Positions 24,479 through 36,725 are shown, numbered from the stretch's first letter. The stretch: 64,000 bases of DNA from Chaenocephalus aceratus (GCA_023974075.1 CM043792.1:24309514-24373513); one strand, 5' to 3'. Notes: generated by a model from the sequence alone, not told the origin. Program-made: numbers and translations.

Positions 24479-26410
24479 ATGAGTCAGCTGAAGTCGTGTT
24501 TTCATCAGCGGCTGCAGGCTGCGTCAGAGAAGATCTTGGGAGAGGTGGAGAAACACAAGTTAGCTTTAAACGGAGCAAACCTTCAGCGACCAAAAGAAGA
24601 GCACAACAGTCAGTGTCAAAAACTACACCATCTGCGCCAGATATCAGGTTTGTTTCTTGGTAACTTTACTCTGGAATCATTGTTATCATATCTTATTAAT
24701 GTCTCTTAGACCCCTGCAGTGCACAAGAGGAAACCCCACATTACGGGGAAAAACTTTGAATACAGTCGATGGGGGAAAATGGAAGACACCTCTGGGAGAG
24801 CAACAGAGGAGAGGGCACCCTGTCTCAGGACAGACGTGCAATAGATATTGTATCTACAGATTAAAAAACATAGTAAAAATTACTACACAGACAATCCAAA
24901 TGACATAAAAAATAAATAATCAAGAAGGACTAAAAGCTTCCAGGTGCTTCCAAAAAATAATGATGAAGGACTCCAAAAAACTAATGTTATAATCCTAATA
25001 CAGTAGGCTATATCCAGCTAAATTGTTTCATTAATTATTTAAAGACAATTTGTCAAAGTAATAATGCTATTTTCAAAAGGTTCATACTACAACCAACTTC
25101 TGTACAATATTTTAAGAAATAAGATAAACTACCTACCCTCTTGTAGGTAGGTATAGTGTTTCTCTTATTTCTTGAAATATCTCCCTGGTTCTCACTGTTC
25201 ATGTAAGGGTAAGTCAGTCTTGGGCAGGCATCAAAAGTTTAGGCACAGGATTTAGAGAACCTGTGCAGATTCATTGAATGTGGATTATGGATCTAATTGA
25301 GTATTCAGTAATTAGTTCAGATGTAACCCAAAGAAGCCTGTTGAGATTTGTTTTGTCTCCTTTGTGGCTGCAGAACCTCCACTGACTGGACAGGAAGTGC
25401 TGCAGGAGACCTCAATACAAGCAGAGTCTAACCTGAGCATGGCTGAGGTCCCAGTCCTCTCTCAAACCAGTGCAGATACAGACAACAAAGATGGCATCTA
25501 CTGCTTGGCTCAGACAAACTTCAAAATAAAAGAGGAGGAGGAGGAGGAAGAGGAAATCGGAAATTACACTCAAGCACCTGAAGTCATTTTACCTTCTCTT
25601 GAAGGTGTGAAAACTGAGCTTCAAGTGAATTATGAATTGCAGCCAATCTCTTCAGACTTCTCTGCAGCTGACAGTGACGATGACGAGGAGTGGCTTCAAA
25701 ACAAAGCAGCGCGGACAAAGAAGAAGGGACCAAAAAGGAAGACTTTGCAAAAAGTGAATTCTGAATTGCAGCCAATCTCTTCAGACTTCTCTCCAGCTGA
25801 CAGTGACAGCAGTGACGATGATAAAGAGTGGCTTCAGAACAGAGGAGTGCAGACAAAGAAGAAGGGACCAAAAATGAAAACTTTGCAAAAACAAAATGGA
25901 AGCATTAAGCAGAAGGACGCAGCAGTGTTGCCTGATTGTCTTATATGTGGAAAGAATTTCCAGAACATCGGTCCCTTAATTAAGCACATTAAAGAACACA
26001 GGGAGACGAGTGAATCTACGAAGAAGCTTTTAAGGTATTTGCATAGTGCTCAAAACCAACGGCTAATTTGTGATTTTTGTGGCAAGAAGTTCACCAACGC
26101 TGGGTGTGTTCAATTACATTCAAAAATACACACAGGGACTAAAGACTTTGAATGTCGAGACTGTGGGAAAACCTTTGTCCAAAAAATGCAAATGATTGTG
26201 CACATGAGGGTCCACACAGGGGAGAAGCCATATCAATGTGATCTGTGTGGGAAAGCATTCAATCAGAGACACAGCCTCATTGTTCATAAACGAACACATA
26301 CAGGAGACAGACCTTATTCCTGTACGACATGTGGGAAACAGTTTTATACCCTTGGTCATCTGAAAGCGCACATGCAGCGTTTTTACGGGACAAAACCTGT
26401 CATCTCGTAA
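24479..26410 (+). CDS. C2H2 zinc-finger protein, copy C (5 fingers, decayed end)
   Basis: Diverged member of the same family. Exon 1 is 24479-24647 ([20 protein letters not shown], then GEVEKHK), exon 2 is 25374-26410; together 401 residues. The linker has IKEE and VKTE SUMO-consensus sites and a 43-45-residue tandem duplication (nt 25625-25753 and 25754-25888; both units contain [10 protein letters not shown] and KKKGPK). Four good C2H2 fingers follow. The fifth ([17 protein letters not shown]) has lost its last histidine, which is replaced by Phe. The gene stops at 26410, but another frame just downstream (about 26,413-26,470) still reads as a broken finger (HKTFCQSRQLI). The array has therefore shortened relative to A and B. 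Probably still expressed, given the intact frame, but this is inference. Confidence 0.82.
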
Positions 26411-26904
26411 AAATGTTCATAAAACGTTTTGCCAAAGCCGGCAGTTGATTCGGCAGAAGAGTGCACAGCCAGCAGAGCGCACAGACTAACTTTCTTCATG
26501 TGTGGAGCCTAAATGCACCACTTGATTGTGTGTTTTTCCTCAAACTGTTCAGTGGCTGTCAATATTTGTTCCATAAAAAATGTGTTCCATTAAAAAAATG
26601 CCCTATTTTTGCCCTACTGTATGTACGATCAACAACGCCTTAACGTGGTAAAATGTACGATAATTTGACCCCATGTTGACACTTCAAACACGTATTCATT
26701 CAATCACAAGGTCCCTTCCCTCTAAATCATACAGATTTAAAAACAGTGGAGTGACCAATATGATGTAACACAGACAGAAATGCTGCCATGAATACTCCCT
26801 GAGGGGAAACTAATTGCAATTGCCACAATAGGGTGAATCTTCAAGCATCATACAAGTTTTCTTTCCATCCTTATTGTTTGTCTGAGACATTGATATAGTT
26901 CTAA
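26411..26904. other. znf-C 3' flank
   Basis: Fossil finger remnant at about 26,413-26,470, then unremarkable sequence up to the LINE. Confidence 0.5.
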
Positions 26905-27825
26905 CATTATTCAGACTCAGCTCTCTGAACTAAAGCTTCTTTTAAATGTTGAGAAAACCAAGGTAATGCTCTTCTCTAAAGCTAAAAAGACACCAGAGCC
27001 TGTTTTAGATATTGTAACTACGCAAGGAATAAAACTTGAAGTGGTTACCTGTTACAAATACCTTGGTATCTGGCTTGATGATTGTCTCACTTTTAAACTT
27101 CATGTCAATAACCTGCTTAAAAAGCTGAGGGTTAGGCTAGGTTTCTTCTACAGGAACAAGTCCTGTTTCTCGCTTGAGGCCAGGAAAAGGCTAGTCGTCA
27201 CTGTGACCTTTTTACCTGTGCTGGACTATGGGGATCTGATGTATATGAATGCACCTGCCAATTGCCTGGTCAAGTTAGATGCTGCGTATCACAGTGCACT
27301 AAGATTTGTGACAAACTGTAAAGCATTAACCCATCACTGTACCCTGTATGCAAGGGCTGGTTTGCGTTCACTAACTGTACGGAGGCTCAGTCACTGGTAC
27401 ATTTTTATATACAAAGCCATGTTAGGGAAACTTCCATCTTATATCTGCTCCCTGATCTCACGGAAAATTGTAAGTGGCTACTGCCTGAGATCGAATGCCG
27501 TGGTTTTATTAAATGTGCCAACTGCTAGGACTGTCTTAGGGAAGACAGCTTTTAGATGCGCAGCTCCTCTGTCTTGGAATAGTCTGCAAATTAAATGGAA
27601 ACTGAACAATCTGGTGCCACTAAATGTTTTTAAAGCTCGGTCAATCGGAAGCTATTGGTACCTGTTTATGTGGATAATTACGTAAATGATGCTGTATCCA
27701 TTTTTTGTTCTATTTATGTTTTTATGTTTCATGTGGAGCTACTTGAGCAGGTCTCCCTTGAAAAAGAGATCAATGATCTCAATGGGATTTATCTGTATAA
27801 ATAAAGGTTTGAAATGAAATGGGTT
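26905..27825 (+). mobile_element. 5'-truncated non-LTR retrotransposon, RT C-terminal part
   Basis: An open frame from about 26,905 to 27,685 encodes the end of a reverse transcriptase and its C-terminal region: LNVEKTKVMLF, then YKYLGIWLDD, then LDYGDLMYMNA and SALRFVT blocks. These are characteristic of fish LINEs of the Jockey/L2-like group. The 5' part is missing. The 3' end runs through GGTCTCCCTTGAAAAAGAGA to AAATAAAGGTTTGAAATGAA; an isolated copy of that tail lies at 9236-9340. The frame is open for 240 codons, so the insertion is fairly young, but the element cannot move by itself. Confidence 0.8.
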
Positions 27826-28117
27826 TGAAGCATGTTCATTTTATTTGGCCATCACTCTTTTTGTTTGTCCTTCAAAGTAAGAATAAAAAAAGTGTTTGCA
27901 ATCCAGCGATGCTTGTGCATAATCGCATATCATTACTTCCTGCATCCCTCTGCTGTTCTGAAAGATGTATTCTTCTGCAGTTTGGCCAACAGGTGGCAGA
28001 AGACTCACCAAATACTCTTGATGTTTTTTGGGGGGATTTTGTAGCACTTTGTTCTCTATATTGCTCCAAAGGTCCCATAGCACTAATATAGCTGTCAGTC
28101 AACACCATGCATTTCTG
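27826..28117. other. Unassigned DNA between two LINEs
   Basis: Both strands carry overlapping frames of 70-90 codons without a recognisable domain. Lying between two LINEs, it is probably flanking or repeat-derived sequence. Confidence 0.3.
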
Positions 28118-31100
28118 TCTCATACATTACATTACATTGCATTTAGCTGACGCTTTTATCCAAAGCGACTTACAATAAGTACATTCGACCAGGAAGACAC
28201 AACCTTGAAGAAAACAGAATCATATAAGTACATCAGGTTTCATAGAGCCAAGTATTTCAAGTGCTACTCAACTGGCTATAGATAAGCCAGTCCTTTATTA
28301 GTATATAAGTGCTCTGTTAGCAGTTCTTTGTTAGTAATTCTATCGCTCGAGGTGGAGTCGAAAGAGATGAGTTTTCAGTCTGCGCCGGAAGGTGTGTAAG
28401 CTTTCTGTCGTCCTGATGTCAATGGGGAGCTCATGCCACCATTTTGGAGCCAGGATAGCAAACCCACGTGTTTTTGCTGATGGGAACTTGGGTCACCCTC
28501 GCAGCGAGGGTGCAGCGAGTCGTTTGGCTGATGCAGAGCGTAGAGCACGTGCTGGGGTGTACGGTTTAACCATGTCCTGGATGTAGGAAGGGCCAGATCC
28601 ATTCGCAGCATGGTACGCAAGTACCAGTGTCTTGAAGGGAATTCTAGCAGTTACCGGAAGCCAATGAACGGAGCTGCGTGGTGTGGGAAAATTTAGGAAG
28701 GTTGAAGACCAGACGAGCCGCTGCATTCTGGATGAGCTGCAGAGGTCGGATGGCACATGCAGGTAGACCAGCCAGGAGGGAGTTGCAGTAGTCTAGGCGT
28801 GAGGTGACGAGAGCCTGGACCAGAACCTGCGTCGCTTTCTGGGTCAGCTGGGGACGTATCTTCCTGATGTTGTAAAGCGTGTATCTGCAACAACCGGTTG
28901 TAGCAGCGATGTTTGCAGTGAAGGACAGGTTGTTATCTAGGATCACACCCAGATTCCTTGCAGTCTGGGTCGGGGAAACAACAGAGGTGCCGATCTTGAT
29001 AGTCAGGTCAAGAGTGGTACAATCTTTTCCCGGAAGGAAAAGCAGTTCAGTTTTGTCAAGGTTGAGCTTGAGATGATGAGCGGACATCCACTGAGAGATG
29101 TCAGCTAAACAAGCAGAGATGCGTGCGACGACCTGGGTCTCTGAGTGGGGAAAGGACAGAATTAATTGGGTGTCGTCAGCGTAGCAGTAGTATGAAAAAC
29201 CATGCGGGCTAATGACAGATCCGAGCGAGTTTGTGTACAGGGAGAAGAGGAGGGGACTAAGAACAGAGCCCTGAGGGACCCCTGTAGTTAATTGACAAGG
29301 GTCGGACTTGGACCCTCTCCAAGTTACCCTGTAGGTACGGTCTTTGAGGTATGAGGTGAGGAGGGAAAGTGCAGAGCCTGAAACTCCAAGTTCTTGGAGA
29401 GTGCGAAGGAGGATCTGATGGTTCACCGTGTCGAATGCAGCAGACAGGTCCAACAGGATGATGACAGAGGAGAGGGATGCTGCTTTAGCAGTGTGCAGTT
29501 CCTCAGTGACAGCAATGAGGGCAGTTTCTGTGGAGTGACCTGCCTTGAAACAAGACTGGTGCAGATCCAGAAGGTTGTTCTGATGGAGATAACAGGAGAG
29601 TTGTTTAAAGACAGCGCGTTCAAGTGTTTTAGACAGGAACGGGAGGAGAGAGACAGGCCTGTAGTTTATAACATCAGACGGGTTGAGAGTGGGTTTCTTT
29701 AGGAGAGGGTTTACTCTTGCCTCCTTGAGACTGTTTGGAAAGTGACCAGAAGTTAGAGAAGTGTTGATGAAATGGGTGAGAAACGGTAGAATATCAGGAG
29801 CGATAGTCTGAAGGAGGTTTGAAGGGATAGGGTCCAGAGGACAGGTGGTAGGGCGGGCAGAGGTAATGAGGGTAAGAACCTCACTTGGCGAGAGAGGGGA
29901 AAAGGAGGTTAGTGTGCGGGTGGAAGGAGGGTCTGGTGACCCAGCGGTGAGTAGAGGTGAGTCAGAAAAAGAAGAGCGAATATCATCAACCTTTTTTTCA
30001 AAGTAGTTAACAAAGTCGCTTGACAGAAGTGAGGAGGGGGGAGGGGCTTTGGGAGGGTCCAAGAGGGTGGAGAAGATGGAAAATAGTTTTTTAGGATTGG
30101 AATAGGAAGATTGGATCTTATCTTGAAAGAAAGAGCTTTTTGCCTGAGAGATTGAAGAAGAGAAAGAGGAGAGGAGAGCCTGATAGGTTAGGAGGTCGTC
30201 ACGGTGTTTGGATTTCCACCGTTTCCACTCTGCTGCCCTAAGGACGGTTCTATTAGCACGCAGTGCGTCATTTAGCCAGGGAGCAGGAGGGGACTGACGA
30301 GCCTGCCGAGATGTGAGAGGACAGAGAGAGTCCAGAGAGGATGAGAGAGTAGAGAGGAGAGTTAGAAGTAGCGCAGTTCCTTGAGAATATGAGATCAAGG
30401 ACATTGCCAGCTTTATGAGTTGGTGGGGACGGAGAGAGTGAGAAAGCAAAGGCGGTTAACAGAGATGTTAGTTCGTCTATCTTCCCCGTCTGGAGGTTGA
30501 AGTCTCCGAGAAGTACAGCGGGAGGGCCAGTTTCAGGGATGTGTGATAGGAGATTATCCAATTCCTCCAAGAAGTCCCCCAAGGCGCCTGGTGGACGGTA
30601 GAGAACAACAATGGTTAATTGTATAGGATGGGTTACTGTGACGGCATGGAATTCAAAGGTGGAAGGAGTGAAGTTAGGTAGCTTGAAGAGGGAAAAGCTC
30701 CATTTGGGAGAGAGCAGGAGACCAGTGCCCACTCCTCTGCCAGTGGGTCTGGGTGTATGGGAGAAGGAATATGGTGTGGAGAGAGCTGCTGGGGTGGATG
30801 TGTTGAATGGAGTAATCCAGGTCTCAGTGAGAGCAAGGAAATCCAGGGACTGCAGGGAGGCGTAGCCAGAGATGAAGTCAGCCTTAGGAACAGCTGACTG
30901 GCAGTTCCACAGGCCACCTGAAACTAGATGTTGGATCTCAGTGGAGCACGTGGGATAGACGAGAGCAGGCCGGTTATAGCGATTAGGAGATACACGGGGC
31001 CAGCGATAATTGCGAGAAGACACATGAACTGGAATGGAGAAAATACACATGATTATAGCATGAGGGGCTAGAAAGCTAAAGAAAAGAAAAATAAGACACC

Positions 31101-31187
31101 AGCAATACTTAGCTCAATCAGAGTAGGATTTGCCTCCTCTTTGCCACCCTCGTGACTCCCGCAGGACTCTAATGTCTTTGTCCGTCT
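28118..31187 (-). mobile_element. Nearly full-length L2-like LINE
   Basis: The minus strand carries an AP-endonuclease domain (31050 to about 30360; LTETWI, LLGDFN and LDLIFSRN blocks) and a reverse transcriptase (30449-28644) with the catalytic FSYYCYADDTQL motif, DLSAAFDTVNH, and the C-terminal SRLDYCNSLLAGLP block. The two frames are offset by one base near 30,340-30,380, with apparent loss of spacer sequence, so the element is disabled by a single lesion. The 3' UTR ends in AAGCGTCAGCTAAATGCAAT and a short TGTAA repeat. A truncated copy of this 3' end is present in an rpl3l intron (48,604-49,030). At its 5' side it abuts a Harbinger-like MITE. Confidence 0.85.
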
Positions 31188-31189
31188 TA

Positions 31190-31963
31190 CCCCCTAAACG
31201 CACCAGGAGCGTCTGCGCTGCGTTACGGCTGCGCTGCGTTACGGCTGCGCTGCGTTACGGCTGCGCCGCGGCGTTCGCAAAGATCGCGGCCACTCTAGTC
31301 AATGGGTGCTGTTCCACCAGACGCGCCGCGCCACGCCACGCCGCGGCTCGGCGCGTCCCAGAAGCTCCTCGCCGCAAGGAATTTCTAAAAAATAGGATGA
31401 ATCCTATTTTTGAAGCGGCGCAGCGCGGCGCAGGCAGGAAGTGATGAAAATCACCTTGTTGTCTGCTTTGCTGGTTGAGGGGGTGAACCCAAAACCGGCT
31501 CCTTCTCCTCCCCCCACCACCGTCTTTCAAGTAGGAGAATACTGCAGCGTTCTCCTCCGGTTTACAGGCACTGTCAATTATATATATATATACAATAATT
31601 ATGATGATGAATGCATATTTTTTTACCACTAAAACACATCTTTGATTCATGTCGTTTATAACTGGAATATTACAATTATTATTAACTGTGTCTGTAGTCT
31701 ACAACACAACAACATAGGAAATAACAACAATAAACCCGATTTAAACAGACACAAACCATTTAACTACGTAGCCTACTTACTTGTAGAAGTACAAAATGTC
31801 CAGGAAATATTTCAAAATCAACAACAACTGCGAGGCTGCACACACACGCTCCGCTTCCGCAACGTTTTGAAACGCGCCTGGTGTGTTGCAGGAGGAGGTC
31901 GCAGCATGGCGCAGCCGTAGCGCAGCGTGGCGTGGCGCAGACGCTCCTGGTGCGTTTAGGGGG
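31190..31963. mobile_element. PIF/Harbinger-like MITE
   Basis: Inverted termini match for 28 bases: both ends begin CCCCCTAAACGCACCAGGAG and continue CGTCTGCG. TTA flanks both sides (31187-31189 and 31964-31966), the 3-bp target duplication typical of Harbinger elements. The interior is GC-rich, with three copies of a 16-bp CTGCGCTGCGTTACGG unit at 31,203-31,265, and holds no transposase. It may have inserted into the 5' region of the L2-like LINE, since the sequence beyond it (31,967 onward) could be more LINE 5' UTR. Confidence 0.75.
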
Positions 31964-31966
31964 TTA

Positions 31967-32810
31967 GCCTGTCTGACGCTGACGCTGAAGGAAAGAGCTA
32001 CCTAAATGGACGCCTGATTGCTGAGTTCACACAGCTGTGGTGCCACGCCCATCTAATTAGTTAACTCTCTACAGCTGATGGGCGACAGCTGAGAGGCCGT
32101 GCCTTTTTTAATGCACGCTTGATTGCCTACTGAGACCTGTTTAACAGGTTCACGTGATCAGATCTGAGATTTAAAATCTCTCAAAAGCGCCGATTTAGCT
32201 ACAATAACTACAGAACAATTATACAGAGTAGAATAACTGAAATAGAGAAGTCTAATTAAACAAGAATAGTACTTACAGTGCATGGTTGCTGCGTCAATAG
32301 GTAACCCGGTCAAGATGCACACTGACTTCTTCAGTTTTTAAATGCGATATTTGAATGCTTTTTAGCTGGAACCCGAACCAGGGATCTCTGTGATGCATCC
32401 GATTTCAAAGATTGAAATGTATGTATATATTACATTTTCTATTAAATGAACTTCGGACAAATAAGCAAAGTATCGCTTGTTTTATGTAACATGTTATGCT
32501 ACTGGGAATCAAAGTGTTTAAACCTGTTCATGTCACTTTGTGCAGTCAGCTTTTAAAGGTCAGTCATCACCTCCCACACAGTGTCTGATCCTAGTTGAAA
32601 AGGGCAGAAGGCAACATTAAAACATGCACATCCTAACAACCAAACGCTAGCTGTTAACCTCCTTTAGCTCTGTTCTCTCTATACTTTGTGTTGACTCCTT
32701 TACCAAAATTAATGACGAAGAGCACCAGATTAAGAGGAATATTATCACACTACACATTAGAATGGGCTCTGTGCAGTACACACTTACTCATTTACGGTCC
32801 ATATGTATAT
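31967..32810. other. Unassigned sequence between two transposons
   Basis: No exon was recognised. The first part might be continued LINE 5' UTR split off by the MITE; the remainder looks like ordinary intergenic DNA. Confidence 0.35.
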
Positions 32811-32818
32811 ATTTTGAC

Positions 32819-33881
32819 TAGGGCTGTCAAACGATTAAAAATTTTAATCAGATTAATCACAGTTTAAAAATTAATTAATCATGATTAATCACCATTCGAA
32901 CTATGTCCAAAATATGCCATTTATTTATATATATTGTTGTGGGAATGGAAAGATACATTAAAGAAGGCGGATATATCCATTTAACATACAGTATCTATGT
33001 TTATTATAACATTTTTCTGCATGTCAAAATGAAAGACAACCCACACACCTATCAATCATCAAACCGTGGGGTCTTAATTCATTACGTGTTGATTTCTATC
33101 AACGGGGGAGTACTTCAGGAAAGTCGATAGAGGGGGGGGGGGCGCGCTAGTGGAGTACTTCGTGACCACAGAGTGTGAACGTTGTGATCAGCTGTTTCAG
33201 CGCAGTTCTCCAGTGAAGGGGGAAGTCTCCCTCCGCAGCCGGTTGGCGTAGTTTTGGCACAGTTCCGTTGTACAGACTGACGTTAACAGCAGCCCTGTCT
33301 GTGCACACGGAGACCGACTCTGTCGTCCGGTGATCTAACCGCCTTCTGGAAAAGCTTCACAAGTACGTCGGTACGCAAATGTGCTTTGTGACACAAGTGA
33401 CGGTACGCATTTCAGATTACGCACATAACCTGCGTACCAGTTATGTGCACCCCTGTACCAGAGCCATATTATTACTATTATATGGCTCTGCCCTGTACAA
33501 CAGCAAGAGTATTCTCCGTCGGGACTTCCTGCAACAACACCACGCCGTTATCAAAGATGTTCTATTGGGAAGACGATCACTACGTGACAAAAGTTTTCAA
33601 AACCGTGGCTACTGAAATCAATCTTACTAACTGCTGTCTGTGCAATTTACTCCGCGCGAGTTGGCAGACTTTATTTTGCTTACTTTAACATCATTTTTCA
33701 TGGTGGGGCTAAGCCATTTCTTGGTATGGGTGTAGCCTACCCCAGCCATACCCTGGCGCTGCCACTGGTGGCACGTATGGGGCGGGCCATTCTGCACATG
33801 CGTTAAATGCGTTAAATATTTTAACGCAATTAATTCAAAAAATTAATTACCGCCGTTAACGCGATAATTTTGACAGCACTA
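32819..33881. mobile_element. Non-autonomous hAT transposon with 8-bp TSD
   Basis: The left end TAGGGCTGTCAAACGATTAA and the reverse complement of the right end, TAGTGCTGTCAAAATTATCG, share 11 of the first 12 bases. An exact 8-bp direct repeat ATTTTGAC flanks it (32811-32818 and 33882-33889), which is diagnostic for hAT insertion. No transposase is visible; the interior has a G-run and short GC-rich segments with open frames that resemble no protein known to me. Confidence 0.82.
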
Positions 33882-33889
33882 ATTTTGAC

Positions 33890-34330
33890 ACTAAACCATA
33901 TTTAATTCCACTTTACTGTATTACATTTTACATTCATTTGTATCTAATTCTATTTTACAAATTCATTGAATTATTCCTGAATTGTAAATGCTGAGTCCCT
34001 TGCACCATACTCTTTCCATATTTTGTTTGTCTTGCTTTATTTTGATTTGTTTATGTTTTAGGTAAACTATATGTTGCACTGTTGGAGTAACCTGGGACTT
34101 TCATTGTCAACAACCGCTATTGTGCATAATAAAGCCTTTCAAATCTTTGAAGATTGTAGATAATTGCCTTATTCAAACTAAATTAATCCTCAATAGTGAG
34201 ATACATAATATAAATTACTTAAAACCAGATCTTCCCATCCCTTATAGTCAATGACAAGGAATGATTTTGTCTTTTTGAATAAAAGGATGTTGTTCAGTAA
34301 CTTTGAGCATCATTTTCCCAGGTCATGCCA
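33890..34330. other. AT-rich intergenic DNA
   Basis: Possible retroposon 3' end at about 34,010-34,150 ('ttgcactgttggagtaacct' to 'aataaagcctttcaaa'). No coding sequence is seen. Confidence 0.35.
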
Positions 34331-34334
34331 TTAC

Positions 34335-34785
34335 ATAATGGTGCGTACACTGCGGTGTCAGAGTTGAGCTCGGTGTGTGTTTTGACGCTGAGGACAGCAG
34401 CAGAGAGGAGTCGCCGCTCCGTCAACTGTTGGCCTCTCGAGTCTAATCTGGATTACCGCTGCAGCCAGGGCTCCAATAATCACATTATTCCGAATTGACG
34501 TCTCGCGAAGACGCGGTGTGACACAGTGCTGCTGACGCGTTCATTTTAAAGCTGAACTGCAACATATTTTCACGGTGTTTGGATGATTTTACCACGAAGA
34601 TTGACTACACATCCAGTGAAGTTGAGTGAATATTTGTAGACTGCGATGGTGCGCATCCCCGCGCGCAGCACCCCGCGCGCTGCAGCATCCACACTGTGCA
34701 CTGCAGCCTGTACGTGAAGCACATTTCTACACAAACCTCTGCCACTGAGATCACAGGAGCAGCTGGTGCAACATGCCACATTCAG
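34335..34785 (+). promoter_or_regulatory. CpG-rich segment and likely tex2 5' exon
   Basis: CpG density rises sharply here (for example GTCTCGCGAAGACGCGGTG and CCCCGCGCGCAGCACCCCGC), in contrast to its AT-rich surroundings. The stretch ends in a consensus donor, CATTCAG|GTAAAT at 34785/34786. A matching acceptor, TTTCCAG at 36717, precedes the coding exon of tex2. I infer a promoter and a non-coding first exon; a transcript would be needed to prove it. Confidence 0.55.
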
Positions 34786-36717
34786 GTAAATCCTTTGCGT
34801 TGACTAATGCAGCAATTAAACTCATGCAGCAAACGCATGTTGTTGTGATAGAATAGCAGTAGAATACCTGCCTTTTATTTGGAAATATAAGATTTATGGT
34901 GAGGACATGGACATGCTTGATGGATTTGTCATATCTTGATATGCACAAAGTTTAATGGGACAAAAGGGACTCATTTAAATGCCTGACTGATTGTTTGGCT
35001 TACACTGTCTATTAACAGTGAACCTTCTTTTAAGCCCTGGAGATATTGGCTTAATGATTTGCTTAATGAGACGAAGTGCAGCTTTACTAAAACTGACCCT
35101 GTGATACCCAGACAAACACAGAGTGCTGTGCCAAATGTGTCAGCCATTAGGTTAAAATGGCAGTTGGGGTGAGGATTAAGCCTTTTAAATAAACGTTGTG
35201 TTTCATTGTGTGATGCCAGGCTGCTATATAGTCACATTTAATCATAAATGGGTTTCAATTAGGTTTCTCTAAGATTGAAAACAAATCTTTTTGTATCCCA
35301 TTGTCGATTGATAGGTTAAGTGGATAATCGATAGGGAAAGACAGCAGGATTCTATCCCATGTTGACGTCAGAGATAAAAGTGAGATTTTCTGATGTTCAC
35401 TTCATTTCTTCCCCTCCCTTCTAATCCATTGTTACTGCTTCACCAGTCACAGTAGACAGGGGAATAAACCTAGACCATCATCATCTGCAAATACAGGGTG
35501 TAATGTTACTCTGCCATTTCTCTGATACCCTACTAAAAAGAAAATATTCTGTAGAACTATAGTGAAGGACTTTTTTAAGCTTACTAACTTTTCCTTCAAA
35601 TAGGCCTCTTGTTACCTCCAGTTATTGTAAAATATCTGGTAGTCAGCAATATGACTACATTGAACTTAATTTTCTTCTCCGTATCGGATGGCCTGCAGTC
35701 ACTTGGGGCTTACCTGTTGGAAGTTGAAAGATTGCTTTGTTGATTGACATAATAGTATTAGTTGCTGCTTTAATGTGAACTTTCTTGTTCAAAATGACAT
35801 TAAGTACATTTGGACTTCATTGCTCAGTTCTTTCTCGAAGGCTGCCCCCCACGTTAATAAGTGTACATTTGTCATGTGTTTGATCATTGACTTTAACTAC
35901 AATCCTCCTTATTATATAACAGCACATTCTGCTACACTTTCCCCTCCCAAGGGACAGACCAAAGACATTGATTTTCTGTCTTCCTGCAGAAGTTCTTGCT
36001 CAGTCCCGGCTGGAAAGCTGCCAAATCCTTGCTGACTCCATCTTCCACAGAGCAACAGAGGTTTTCCTCTCTCTGTCAGCACCAACTGATCCAAACTAAG
36101 TCCGAAATAGAAATTGATTGGAGTAATGCAGGGTTGTCTGGAGCAGGATAAGCACTAGAGCAGCACTTTTTGTTAATTAGATTTGACAAACAGTTCAGCA
36201 GGTTGGTGCTAGAAATGAACATCTCTCCAGAGTGCAGAGAAGTGAAAGATAAGGTGGGAGCCAATGGGAAAGTTAAATTGTACTGCGACATGGTAACAAA
36301 TCACTATCTGTAGCCTGAACAATTGGTTTCATCAAGGTCAGGGAAATAATTTAAAATATATTGGATAACGGCCAATCATTGCTCAAGTGTTTACTGTTTC
36401 ATTTTCTGCTGATCCTTTTTTGTAAAAATGTGGCCTCTATAATGGCAGGAACATGTGTTTGTGACATCAGTATCCCCTTCTGTTGTGTAACAATGGCTGC
36501 AGTGTTTGCTCTGTGAACAAGAAGATACAAAAAAAAATCATGGTTTAAAGGGAAGAGCAATGGACAAGACTAGGCAGGAAGTCAGAGCGGTGGATGAACA
36601 AAAAGCATAGAGGTTTAATGTCAAATGTTATGCTGCCATTCAAAATAATGATGTTGCTATACAAGGTGGTTTTAGCTTGGGAAATGACAACATTTTAAAT
36701 ACATTTTCACTTTCCAG
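34786..36717 (+). other. Probable first intron of tex2
   Basis: About 1.9 kb with no coding exon recognised, bounded by a GTAAAT donor and a TTTCCAG acceptor. Open frames inside are short and unremarkable. Confidence 0.45.
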
Positions 36718-36725
36718 CATCCAAA

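Noticed and set aside
34570..34779. Cys-rich minus frame in the CpG-rich segment
   Set aside because: Antisense to the likely tex2 first exon, with no support from splice sites or similarity.
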